The notes below the pieces were generated by a model, which did no database searches, had not been told where the DNA came from, and saw only the letters and a list, made by a program, of their open reading frames with translations. Below are positions 36,492 to 44,533 of a stretch of 64,000 bases of DNA, one piece after another. Made by a program: the position numbers and the translations under genes. Position 1 is the stretch's first letter. The number at the start of each line of letters is the position of its first letter. This DNA comes from SHZI01 sp031395645 (GTDB lineage: Bacteria > Pseudomonadota > Gammaproteobacteria > Steroidobacterales > GCA-2729495): the NCBI GenBank assembly GCA_031395645.1, contig JANNJM010000010.1:57498-121497 (forward strand), written 5' to 3'.

Positions 36492-36505
36492 GGCGCGACC
36501 CTCGC
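36479..36505 (+). repeat. REP-like palindrome over the end of the PNPOx-like gene
   Basis: GGAGCGCCTTTAAGGCGCGA (36479-36498) is a palindromic variant of the GTAGGAGCGGCTTCAGCCGC family. It contains the TAA stop codon at 36489-36491 and may act as a 3' hairpin for this gene and the convergent amidohydrolase gene. Confidence 0.55.
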
Positions 36506-36510
36506 TAACG

Positions 36511-38298
36511 TCAGTGCGCTGCTGCCTTCGCCTGCGCCACCCGCCCCTCAAACACTGTTCCCCAGACCTTGATGCCCCGCAGTCCGGCCGCCCCCACCGC
36601 GTAGGGGTCCTGCTCGAGGACGGCGAAGTCCGCCAGCTTGCCCGCTTCGATGCTGCCGAGGCTGTCTTCCAGATGGAGGATGTACGCGGCGTCGATGGTA
36701 ATTGCGTGCATGGCCTGGTCCACCGTCAGGCGCTCCTCAGGACCAAACACCTGGCCCGACTGGGTTTCCCGGGTGATTGCTGTCCAGGCCAGGAACAGGG
36801 GTGCCGCAGGGGCCATCGCAAAGTCCGAGTGCAGCGCCACAGGTACGCCTCGCCGGACCAGCCCGCCGAGCGGTGCGATCCGCGCGGCCCGGTCAGCGCC
36901 CAGGCCCACTTCCGCGTAGTTATCGCCCAGGTCGTAGAGATAGAACGGATTGGCCGAGACCAGCGCGCCGAGCAGCGCGACCCGACGGCTCGTGCCGTCG
37001 GTGGCGTAGCCGTAGTGCTCGAGCGTGAAACGGGGATCCGCACGGGGTTTTTCATTCTCCAGTTTTTCCAGAACGTCGAGCACCATTGCCACGCCGGCGT
37101 CGCCATTGGCATGCACGTGCATCTGATAGCCGGCATTCCAGTAGCGGCGCGCGAGGTTCTCGAACACGGTCGGCTGCGTGATCCACTCACCTTGATGCCC
37201 GTCGATGTAGCCGGGCGCCGAGATCTGCATGGCCTGGGAAAAGAACGCGCCGTCGGCGAAAAGTTTGATGGCGCCGTTGGTGAAGAGATGCCTGGTGTTC
37301 TTTTCACCCGCCTTGCCCACAAAAGCAAAGGCCGCATCTGCGCTTTTCAGCGTGGCGCCAAGCGCTCCAACGTCGGGCGTCAGGCGCACCCGGACCGGTG
37401 AGTCATCCCGATCAAAAGTCCGCTGCAGGGCGCTGATCTCCAGGTCCCAGCTCGTCACGCCGGTGCTCATGTCGGCCACGGTGGTGACGCCATTGAAAGT
37501 CAGGTAGTCCCGCGTCCTGGCAAAGCCCTGGTCCACTCGTGCCGGTGCCAGCAGGTAGCTGGCCAGCGCCGGCACCGCTGTCTTGAAGAAGCCGTCCTCC
37601 AGGAAGTGGCCGGTGGCCCAGTCGATTTGCGGATTGCCCTGGACCCTGGCCTCTGTGAGGCCCTTGCTCTCCAGGTACTTGAGCATCGGTGTATTGAAGT
37701 ACGCCTCGTGGGTCGACCGGTGCCAGACGAAGATGGGGTAGGTGCTGGAGATGGTGTCCAGCAGGGCCCGGGACATCTCGCCGTGGAAGTTCTGGCTGTA
37801 GCCCCAGGTGATGAACATGGGTTCGCTCATTGGAGCCGCGGCGAACGCCGCCTTCAGGGCAGTCATGTACGCCTCATGCCCGAGTGTGGCGGGGGTCTTC
37901 TCGCCCATCACATCCCAGGACTCCGGCGTGATCCATTTCGTCCCGAACTGAAGGGCACCAAGCAGTGGGTGCATGTGCGGATCGATCAGGCCCGGCATCA
38001 GTACCTTGTCCTTGAACTGCTCGTTGAGCGTGTAGGGGTTGTCCTTTAGCCAGGGGTTGAGGTCCTCAAGCGAGCCCACGCCGAGGATCTGGCCGTTGCG
38101 TACGGCGACGGCTGTGGCGGCCGGCCGGGTGGGGTCCATGGTGATGACCTTCCTGGCGACGAAAACGGTGATGGCACCTGGCGCGCCACGGGGCGCATCC
38201 ACTGGTACCGTCGGCGCCGCAGACAACAGGCTGGAGCCCAGGAGGGTCAGCGACGCGACAGAGCGCCTTAGCAGTCGGGAAGTCAGCATGAACGCCAT
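36511..38298 (-). CDS. YtcJ-like secreted amidohydrolase
   Basis: The 595-residue product has a signal-like N-terminus (SRLLRRSVASLTLLGSSLLSAAP) and an Amidohydro_3 (YtcJ/AepA-like) catalytic domain: VFVARKVITMDPTRPAATAVAVRNGQI, metal motif VLMPGLIDPHMHPLLG near residue 104, HVHANGDAG, LEHYGYAT, LHSDFAMAP and ITIDAAYILHLEDSLGSIEAGKLADFAVLEQDP. The family hydrolyses amide or N-formyl bonds, but substrates are mostly unknown. It lies 12 bases from the linear-amide hydrolase gene upstream on the same strand. Confidence 0.93.
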   Translation of the reverse strand: MAFMLTSRLLRRSVASLTLLGSSLLSAAPTVPVDAPRGAPGAITVFVARKVITMDPTRPAATAVAVRNGQILGVGSLEDLNPWLKDNPYTLNEQFKDKVLMPGLIDPHMHPLLGALQFGTKWITPESWDVMGEKTPATLGHEAYMTALKAAFAAAPMSEPMFITWGYSQNFHGEMSRALLDTISSTYPIFVWHRSTHEAYFNTPMLKYLESKGLTEARVQGNPQIDWATGHFLEDGFFKTAVPALASYLLAPARVDQGFARTRDYLTFNGVTTVADMSTGVTSWDLEISALQRTFDRDDSPVRVRLTPDVGALGATLKSADAAFAFVGKAGEKNTRHLFTNGAIKLFADGAFFSQAMQISAPGYIDGHQGEWITQPTVFENLARRYWNAGYQMHVHANGDAGVAMVLDVLEKLENEKPRADPRFTLEHYGYATDGTSRRVALLGALVSANPFYLYDLGDNYAEVGLGADRAARIAPLGGLVRRGVPVALHSDFAMAPAAPLFLAWTAITRETQSGQVFGPEERLTVDQAMHAITIDAAYILHLEDSLGSIEAGKLADFAVLEQDPYAVGAAGLRGIKVWGTVFEGRVAQAKAAAH

Positions 38299-38310
38299 GG
38301 CCGGTCCGGG

Positions 38311-39372
38311 CTACGGCACGGTGGCGGGAAGAAACGCGAAGGGCTCGGCAACCTGGAACTGCGCTGCCACGTTACCGGCGTAGATGGCGCCGCCGGTCAG
38401 CGTGAGTCGCTTGACGGGCTGCCCCGTCGCGAAGTTCATATCGGCGACGTTTACCCAGAACACGTTGGGACTGCGTGCCGACTCGAAGTAGTACCGCCGG
38501 TTCTTGTGGTCCGACACGGTGCGCCAGAGAGTGGACGAGATATTGGGCTGGCCAGGCGTCGAAATGCCGAGCGGGACCGACGCGTTGCGAATCACCGAGA
38601 ACGCACTGGCGATGGCTTCAGCGTTATCAGCGGTCTTGGGGATGGCATTGATATAGAAGGAGGCGCGTACGAACCGGTCTGCCGCCCGGTTCGTGCCCGG
38701 GAGCATGGTCGTCCCGCCGATCTGCTGCCAGTAGGCGTTGAGGGCGAGCTGCTGGTCGTACACCGGCGAGTTGGTCATCACCTGGAACTCCCGGCCGTGG
38801 TGAATCACCTGTTTGCCGCCCACGTACTCAAAGATGGCCGAGTCGCCGCTCGTATCGGAGATTGCCAGATGCACGGTGCCTGCCGCGCCATCGGGCGACA
38901 CCACGGGAATGACATAGAAAGGTTCCTTGCGGAGGGCGGTGACGGCCTCTGCAACGGTGGCGTAGTTGTCGAGCACGTATTGGGTCCAGGCGGAGATCGA
39001 CAGGGGTAGCCGCTTGTCGCCCTGTGACGGGGTCGCGTACTCGGACTCGGCCAGGTAGAGAAGGTTGGCAACAAGTCCCTTTTCGTTAATCCCGTCGGCG
39101 GTGGCGGCTTCAAACGCCGAGGCGACCACGCTGCCGTACTTCGATGTCCAGCGAATGGCACTCGGGCCCGCCGCACCGGTTCGCTGCATGCCCCGCGGGA
39201 ACGCCCAGAGGTTCGAACCGAGATCCGTTTTCCAGTCCATGCTGCGCACAGTGATGATCGTGTCTTCGGGGCCGAGGTAGACGGCGCGGGTGCAGGCGTC
39301 TGCAGAGGGCGGGGCTGTTGCGATGGCGATGGCGATGGCCAGGCAGAGGGCAGTGTTGCGGAGGGCTTGCAT
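38311..39372 (-). CDS. Linear amide C-N hydrolase (choloylglycine hydrolase / penicillin V acylase family)
   Basis: The 353-residue Ntn-hydrolase has a signal peptide ending at ADA followed by the nucleophile Cys27 (ADA-CTRAVYLGP), the usual placement. Other family features are TVRSMDWK (Arg), GINEKGLVANLLYL, VMTNSPVYDQQL (Asn) and RAADRFVRASFY. Members cleave conjugated bile salts, penicillin V or, in Gram-negative bacteria, acyl-homoserine lactones. The periplasmic location and Gram-negative host favour an acyl-amide or quorum-signal substrate, but this is inference. Probably in one operon with the downstream YtcJ-like amidohydrolase. Confidence 0.92.
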   Translation of the reverse strand: MQALRNTALCLAIAIAIATAPPSADACTRAVYLGPEDTIITVRSMDWKTDLGSNLWAFPRGMQRTGAAGPSAIRWTSKYGSVVASAFEAATADGINEKGLVANLLYLAESEYATPSQGDKRLPLSISAWTQYVLDNYATVAEAVTALRKEPFYVIPVVSPDGAAGTVHLAISDTSGDSAIFEYVGGKQVIHHGREFQVMTNSPVYDQQLALNAYWQQIGGTTMLPGTNRAADRFVRASFYINAIPKTADNAEAIASAFSVIRNASVPLGISTPGQPNISSTLWRTVSDHKNRRYYFESARSPNVFWVNVADMNFATGQPVKRLTLTGGAIYAGNVAAQFQVAEPFAFLPATVP

Positions 39373-39463
39373 GGTGGACGCTCACTCTGACTTGGACGAG
39401 GCGGGGAGGATACGCAGCCTTAACTATGCCATGTACCAGCTCGATGTGGACACAGGTTTCCCC

Positions 39464-39524
39464 GTGGGAGCGGCTTCAGCCGCGACCGCAACGTCTATGC
39501 GGTCGCGCCTGAAGGCGCTCCTGC
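39464..39524. repeat. REP-type inverted repeat
   Basis: Two 26-base arms (39464-39489 and 39499-39524) flank a 9-base spacer. The left arm begins GTGGGAGCGGCTTCAGCCGC; the right arm is its near-complement (GCGGTCGCGCCTGAAGGCGC...). It occupies most of the 164-base gap between two minus-strand genes and can fold into a long hairpin. Confidence 0.85.
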
Positions 39525-39536
39525 GGCACTCGTGCG

Positions 39537-40547
39537 TCATTTCGCTACGCCTGATTTCTCCGCCGGTGGCCTGAGCACTCTCTCCAGGAACGCGAACGCC
39601 AGCTGCCAGCCCTCGTCCATCTGGGCGGCAGGGTAGCCGTGCTCCCCGTCCTTGATGATGTGCAGCTGGAAATTTGTCCTGCCGGCATTCTTCAGGGCAT
39701 CAGCCAGCCACACGGATTCCTGCACCCGCACGACGCTGTCCTTCTCGCCGTGGAGGATTAGCAGGGGTGCCTCGATCTGATCGGCCAGGAAGCGGGGTGA
39801 GCGGGCGCGGTAGAGCTCTGGCGCCTCCGTGAGGCTCTTGCCCACCATCCGCTCGAAGTACTCCCGGTCGCCGGGTTCCGCATTGGGATTCTCTTCTGGT
39901 GTCGCGGTGAGTCGCCAGACCAGATCCGTGGGCCCGAAGAAATCGACGCCTGCAGCAAAACGATCCGGGTATCTCGCCAAAGCCATGAGTGCGTTGTAGC
40001 CGCCGTGGCTGAGTCCGAGGATGGCGATGCGCTGGGTATCGACCTCCGGCAGTGCGGCGAGGTAAGTCCGCGCCGCCAGCATGTCGTCGATTTCCTTGCC
40101 GCCGTAGTCGGCCGCGTCGTGGAATGCCTGCGTGTACCCGGAACTACTCCGGTAGTCCGGCGCCAGTACCACATAGCCTCGGTTGACGAGTTCGGCGATG
40201 CGCGGCAAGGACCGGGAATTGAACTGCCCGTGCTGGCTGCCGTGGACGTAAATGATGGCTGCTCGTTTGCCCGGCACTGACGTTAGCGGCTTGAACAGGT
40301 AGGCCGGGATTGGCAGTCCATCCGTACTGACGTAGGAGAGTTTCCGGTAGTCGAGCGTTCCCCTGGCTGCAGTCTCGATGCGCAGGTCATCGGCCCGCTT
40401 CTCGGCCTGCCGGTCCTCCCAGCTACTGGCGCCGCAAACGGAGGGCAGTGCAAGCAGCGCACACAGAGCAACGAGGCGGGAAATGGGGAAAATGGGGACA
40501 TGCCTCATTTCGGAACGCGAGATAAGGCGGCGATCGAAATTAGGCAT
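39537..40547 (-). CDS. Secreted S9-type alpha/beta hydrolase (prolyl oligopeptidase-like)
   Basis: The 336-residue product has a hydrophobic signal segment (LVALCALLALPSVCGASS) and a catalytic domain with AIIYVHGSQHGQFNSRS, the nucleophile elbow ILGLSHGGYNALM, the acid in LLILHGEKDSVVRVQ and the histidine in KDGEHGYPA, as in dienelactone hydrolase/S9 peptidase families. The start codon (ATG at 40547, or at 40508) lies inside a palindromic repeat: the first 26 residues are encoded by the repeat and no in-frame ATG, GTG or TTG exists between the repeat and the signal core. GGGGA runs in the repeat can serve as ribosome sites. Confidence 0.88.
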   Translation of the reverse strand: MPNFDRRLISRSEMRHVPIFPISRLVALCALLALPSVCGASSWEDRQAEKRADDLRIETAARGTLDYRKLSYVSTDGLPIPAYLFKPLTSVPGKRAAIIYVHGSQHGQFNSRSLPRIAELVNRGYVVLAPDYRSSSGYTQAFHDAADYGGKEIDDMLAARTYLAALPEVDTQRIAILGLSHGGYNALMALARYPDRFAAGVDFFGPTDLVWRLTATPEENPNAEPGDREYFERMVGKSLTEAPELYRARSPRFLADQIEAPLLILHGEKDSVVRVQESVWLADALKNAGRTNFQLHIIKDGEHGYPAAQMDEGWQLAFAFLERVLRPPAEKSGVAK

Positions 40548-40564
40548 GTCCCCATTTCCCCATG
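40478..40564. repeat. TGGGGACATGCC palindromic element, copy 1
   Basis: Left arm contains AATGGGGACATGCCTCATTT (40491-40510), right arm AAATTAGGCATGTCCCCATT (40537-40556), separated by about 24 bases. The arms differ at one position over 22 bases. An extra AAATGGGGA half-unit precedes the left arm. It separates the S9-hydrolase gene from the SDR gene and holds the former's start codon. Confidence 0.9.
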
Positions 40565-40567
40565 TCT

Positions 40568-41368
40568 CTAATAGGCATCGCCGCTGGAGTAGGGCGGCAA
40601 GGTACCGATGTGGATGCCACTATCCACAATCAGGGTCTCTCCCGTGATCAGGTGCGCGGACTCCAGGAACCAGACGAGCACGGCCGCGATATCTTCGGCA
40701 GTCGCCACTTTCTTCAGCGGTAGTAGCGCGCCCTGGGTCTTGATCATCGCGGCGTACTGCTCGTCACCCATGCCGCCTTTCAGCCAGCGGGTCTGGATCA
40801 TGCCCGGCGCGACGGTGTTGATGTTGATCTCCGGTGCCAGCACGTGCGCCAGGGATTTCGTCATCAGGTTAAGCGCCGCCTTGGACGCCGCGTAGGGAAT
40901 GGATGAGCCGATGCCCGTGACGCCGCCGATGGATGAGTCATTGACAATCGAGCCCTGGCCCTGCTTCTTCATCCACGGAGCCACTGCCCGCACCATCTGG
41001 TATGCGCCGACGACGTTCACGGCGTAGATGTCGAGGAAGTCCTGTTTGCTGACGCCGTCGAGCTTCTTGTAGGGATTGAACTTGGTGCGCGCGGCATTGT
41101 TGATCAGGTAGTCGATGCGTCCCCACTGGTCGCCCGCGGCTTTCACCATCGCCTGGCAGGCGTCGTCGTCCGACACGTCTGCCTGGAACACGATGGTCTC
41201 TGCCCCCTTGCCCCGACACGCCGCGGCCGTCTCCTCGGCCTCAACCTTGCTGCGGGTGTAGTTGATCACCACGTTGCAGCCATGCTCGGCCAGCAGGATG
41301 GCGGCGGCGGCACCGACGCCCGTGGCGGAGCCGGTGACGATGGCAACTTTCTTCTTCGATGCGGGCAT
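40568..41368 (-). CDS. Short-chain dehydrogenase/reductase
   Basis: The 266-residue SDR has the classical cofactor motif TGSATGVGAA, the NNAA structural motif, the catalytic serine in VNDSSIGG and YAASK (Tyr and Lys), and the C-terminal ITGETLIVDSG typical of FabG-like members. Cofactor and substrate are not specified; an oxidoreduction step on a hydroxyl or keto group. AGGA lies before the ATG. It is bracketed by copies 1 and 2 of the palindromic element and is divergent from ubiD. Confidence 0.92.
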   Translation of the reverse strand: MPASKKKVAIVTGSATGVGAAAAILLAEHGCNVVINYTRSKVEAEETAAACRGKGAETIVFQADVSDDDACQAMVKAAGDQWGRIDYLINNAARTKFNPYKKLDGVSKQDFLDIYAVNVVGAYQMVRAVAPWMKKQGQGSIVNDSSIGGVTGIGSSIPYAASKAALNLMTKSLAHVLAPEININTVAPGMIQTRWLKGGMGDEQYAAMIKTQGALLPLKKVATAEDIAAVLVWFLESAHLITGETLIVDSGIHIGTLPPYSSGDAY

Positions 41369-41424
41369 GGCGGGTCTTCCTGATGAGCGGTGGCTTGCGG
41401 GGCAGCTAGCCTACTGCAAAGTCT

Positions 41425-41541
41425 GGAAAAATGGGGACATGGAAAAATGGGGACATGCCTCATTTTCCGGGCCAACCTGAGCAGCGGCACCTGCCCCATG
41501 GTCGCTCCACTGGAAATGAGGCATGTCCCCATTTCCCCATG
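41425..41541. repeat. TGGGGACATGCC palindromic element, copy 2 (with an extra half-unit)
   Basis: A half-unit GGAAAAATGGGGACAT (41425-41440) is followed by a full left arm starting GGAAAAATGGGGACATGCCT (41441-41460), a 43-base spacer, and a right arm GGAAATGAGGCATGTCCCCA (41512-41531) continuing into CCCCATG. It fills the divergent SDR-ubiD spacer, so it lies where both promoters should be. Confidence 0.9.
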
Positions 41542-41593
41542 CTAAGGTTTGGGTCCAGAAAAACCAGCCGCGCGAGCACGGGAGCACCGGTCA

Positions 41594-43090
41594 ATGGCCT
41601 TCAAGGATATGCGCGAGTTTCTCGCGAAACTCGACGAAATCGGGCAGCTGAAGCACGTCAAGACGCCCATCAACGTCGCCCAGGGGACCAACGAACTGCA
41701 GAGCCTGATGCGCCTGCTCGCCGAGACGAACGGGCCGGGCCTGATTCTTGAGAACCTGCAGGGCTACAACACCCCGGACGTCCCCGTGATCTTCAATCCG
41801 TTCGGCACCCGGGAACGGACGGCGATGACCATTGGGGTGACGGACCCGATCGAGGCCAAACTCAAGCACACCGCGATCCTTGCGGATCGCACGACCTGGC
41901 ACAAGCCGAAGATGGTTGAACGGGCGAAGGCGCCCTGCAAGGACGTGGTGATCCCGCGCGAGAAGATTTCCCTCGACAAGCAGATCCCGCACGTGTGGCT
42001 GGGCAAGGAGGGCGCGTCCTATATCTGCGGTGGTGTCGTCGTGACGAAGGACCCGGAAACCGGCGTCCGCAACGTGGGCTGGTACCGGCTCACGAGCCTC
42101 TGGAACTGCAAGCATCCGCAGGGCGGCACCTACAGCGAGAAGGAGCAGAAGCAGCAGCTGTCGATCTTCGCGTTCTGGAATCCGCCGATGAACCACGTCG
42201 GGCTGCACCTCGCGAAGGCGCAGCGCATGGGCAAGCCGCTCGAGATCGCCATCGCCTGTCAGTGCGATCCCGCAATTCACATGGCTGCGGCCACTGGCAT
42301 TCCCTATGGCCTCGATGAGTACGACTACGCCGGCGGCCTGCGCGGCTCACCCGTGGAACTCGTGAAGTGCGAGACGGTGGATCTCGAAGTGCCGGCGACC
42401 GCCGAGTACGTCATCGAAGGCGTGTTCCAGCCCGATGTGCCTCAGCAGATCATCGGCTGGCACTCCAATTCCGTGGGCTACTACGACAAGCACCAGGTGT
42501 TCCCGCTGTTGGATGTCACCACCATCACGCACCGGAAGAACCCGCTCTGGTACGCGACCATCGAGATGATGCCGCCCTTCGACCACAACTACCTGGCGCT
42601 GATCCCCATCGAGGGCGAGATGCTCTCCGACCTGCAGCGCAAGATTCCCGAAGTGAAGGACTGCGTCGTCACCCCGAACATGACCTACGTGGTGCAGCTC
42701 AACGTGGATGGCGCGAGCAAGCCGCACCCGGAGTTCGGCAAGTACGTACTACACGCACTGTGGGGTGCTGCAGGCCGGTGGCCGCGCACGGCAAAAATCG
42801 CGGTTGTCGTCGGTCCCGATGTGAATCCGTACGACCTCTCGTCCATCGAGTGGGCCATCCAGACGCGCGTGCAGCCCTACAGCGACATCATCATCAACCG
42901 CTCCGGCCAGGCCTTCGTGCTGGACCCCTCGGCGCCGAAGGGTCCCCAGGGCTTCCCGACGGTGGGTGAGCAGATGGGTATCGACGCGACCATCAAGATC
43001 CCGGAGCGCTTCACCGAATACGCCGACGTCAGTCAGGCGGATCCGGCCGAAGTCGCGAAGCTCGCCGAGAAGCTGCAAGGTCTCTGGTAG
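41594..43090 (+). CDS. UbiD-family prenyl-FMN-dependent decarboxylase
   Basis: The 498-residue enzyme (start MAFKDMREFL, GGGAG upstream) reversibly decarboxylates aromatic or alpha,beta-unsaturated acids using prenylated FMN. Family features include the N-terminal FLAKLDEIGQLKHV, NVGWYRLTSLWN, and the acidic active-site segment IPYGLDEYDYAGGLRGSPVELVKCETVDLEVPATAEYVIEG around residues 238-278. Whether it is the ubiquinone enzyme or a catabolic decarboxylase cannot be told by motif; the nearby Rieske oxygenase and SDR genes favour a catabolic role. A palindrome begins directly after its stop codon. Confidence 0.93.
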   Translation: MAFKDMREFLAKLDEIGQLKHVKTPINVAQGTNELQSLMRLLAETNGPGLILENLQGYNTPDVPVIFNPFGTRERTAMTIGVTDPIEAKLKHTAILADRTTWHKPKMVERAKAPCKDVVIPREKISLDKQIPHVWLGKEGASYICGGVVVTKDPETGVRNVGWYRLTSLWNCKHPQGGTYSEKEQKQQLSIFAFWNPPMNHVGLHLAKAQRMGKPLEIAIACQCDPAIHMAAATGIPYGLDEYDYAGGLRGSPVELVKCETVDLEVPATAEYVIEGVFQPDVPQQIIGWHSNSVGYYDKHQVFPLLDVTTITHRKNPLWYATIEMMPPFDHNYLALIPIEGEMLSDLQRKIPEVKDCVVTPNMTYVVQLNVDGASKPHPEFGKYVLHALWGAAGRWPRTAKIAVVVGPDVNPYDLSSIEWAIQTRVQPYSDIIINRSGQAFVLDPSAPKGPQGFPTVGEQMGIDATIKIPERFTEYADVSQADPAEVAKLAEKLQGLW

Positions 43091-43146
43091 GGGAAATGGG
43101 GACATGCCTAATTTCCGGTTGGAAATTAGGCATGTCCCCATTTCAC
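43091..43146. repeat. TGGGGACATGCC palindromic element, copy 3 (near-perfect hairpin)
   Basis: GGGAAATGGGGACATGCCTA (43091-43110) plus ATTTCC, loop GGTT (43117-43120), then GGAAATTAGGCATGTCCCCA (43121-43140) plus TTTCAC. The first 24 bases of the arms pair perfectly. Sitting between convergent ubiD and the MFS gene, it starts right after one stop codon and contains the other (43143-43145), and may act as a bidirectional terminator. Confidence 0.93.
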
Positions 43147-44462
43147 GGGACGAACTCGCCCGGCTGTGAATCCGGCACTCCCTGAGCATCCGCGGCCCGG
43201 TGTACCCCGGACGCCATCGGCAGCTTGCGCATGTTCCGGATAACCGGCTGCCGCCAGGCCACGATGGCGAACACCAGCGCCGTGACGCCGGCAAAGACCA
43301 GGGCGTAGCGCAGGCCCACGTGTTCGCCGAGCCAGCCCCCCAGCAGCGCACCCGGCGCGGCCGGTAGCAGGATCAGCCAGCGCATCGTGCTCGTCATGCG
43401 CCCGAGCAGGGGCGCGGGGGTTGCCGCCTGGCGCAGGGCAAGGAACGTGATGAACACCAGCGTCGCGCCAATCCCGAACGCGGTCAGCATCAGGGCAAAC
43501 AGCCACGGTCCGAGCGCATTCGCGGGCGCCGCGGCGCCCACCAGCCAGCCAGCGCCACAGATGGCCATTCCCAGTACGAGTGTCGGTCCCGGACCGATGC
43601 GGCTCGCAAGCCTGTGGCCGAGAGTGCTGGCAATAATAGTGCCGACGCCCAGCGCGATGTAGCACAGGCCTACCCCGCCGGCGGAGAGTCCGAGCTCCCG
43701 GGTGGCAAACAGGATCTGCACCACGAGGGCCGCGTTGTGGCAGAGCTGCCAGCCGCCGATGATGCAGGCCATCGTCACCAGCAACTGATTGCCCGCCACG
43801 AAGGCGAGACCAGCGCGCAGCGCCTCGTGAAAGCGCTCCGCAGACGGATGCAGCGTCTCCTGGATGCGCAGGCCCCGGAGGATCAGGGCCGAAATCGCGA
43901 GCATGATGGCGTCTGCCACCAGCACGACAGGTGCGCTCGTGAGACTGATCAGCACGCCGGCTGCGCCAGGGCCGGCGACCTCGGCCGTTGAGGTCGCCAG
44001 TGAATTTCTGGCGTGGGCCTCCACCAGCCGCTCCCGGGGCACGATCTGGGTCAGCACGATCTGTGCGGCGCTGCCGGCGACGGTGTGCACGGCCCCAAAC
44101 GCAAAGCCGACCACGTAGAGCCAGCGCATGGACAGCCAATCGAACCACCAGGCGAGCGGCACGCTCGCGACGGCTGCGGCCAGCAACCATTCGCCGACGA
44201 CGTAGACGGGCAGCTTGGGCACCCGGTCCAGCCACACCCCCGACGGCAGGGAGAGCAGGATGAAGGCGCTGATTTCGGTGGCCGTGAGCCAGGCCATCTG
44301 GGTCGGCGTGGCGTGCAACAGCACTGCGGCGGTCAGCGGCACGGCCAGCAGGGTCAGCTGTCCACCCAGGGAGCTTATAAGGATGGAGATCCAGAGCCGG
44401 CGGTAGGTTGTGTCCCGGAGCAGGTCGTCCCGCGGCAGCAGGTTATTGAGAACGTTGGCCAT
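43143..44462 (-). CDS. Major facilitator superfamily exporter (MFS_3 / EntS-like)
   Basis: The 439-residue membrane protein has about 12 helices and the MFS signature GVWLDRVPKLPVYV in the loop between helices 2 and 3, plus LGRMTSTMRWLILLPAAPGALLGGWLGEHVG. The general pattern (FRxLWISxLISSLGGQLTLLAVPL at the N-terminus) is of drug or siderophore exporters of the EntS type. Divergent from the Rieske operon, so it may export a pathway substrate or product. Its stop codon is inside palindrome copy 3. Confidence 0.9.
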   Translation of the reverse strand: MANVLNNLLPRDDLLRDTTYRRLWISILISSLGGQLTLLAVPLTAAVLLHATPTQMAWLTATEISAFILLSLPSGVWLDRVPKLPVYVVGEWLLAAAVASVPLAWWFDWLSMRWLYVVGFAFGAVHTVAGSAAQIVLTQIVPRERLVEAHARNSLATSTAEVAGPGAAGVLISLTSAPVVLVADAIMLAISALILRGLRIQETLHPSAERFHEALRAGLAFVAGNQLLVTMACIIGGWQLCHNAALVVQILFATRELGLSAGGVGLCYIALGVGTIIASTLGHRLASRIGPGPTLVLGMAICGAGWLVGAAAPANALGPWLFALMLTAFGIGATLVFITFLALRQAATPAPLLGRMTSTMRWLILLPAAPGALLGGWLGEHVGLRYALVFAGVTALVFAIVAWRQPVIRNMRKLPMASGVHRAADAQGVPDSQPGEFVP

Positions 44463-44533
44463 GGCGGCAGTCTAGAACGACTGGCGTCCGGGGGTTCATA
44501 CTGGACGCACCAGATTTACATTGAGGCGACCCG

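Noticed and set aside
40478..43146. CRISPR array
   Set aside because: The repeats are inverted pairs separated by whole genes, with no regular spacers and no cas genes.
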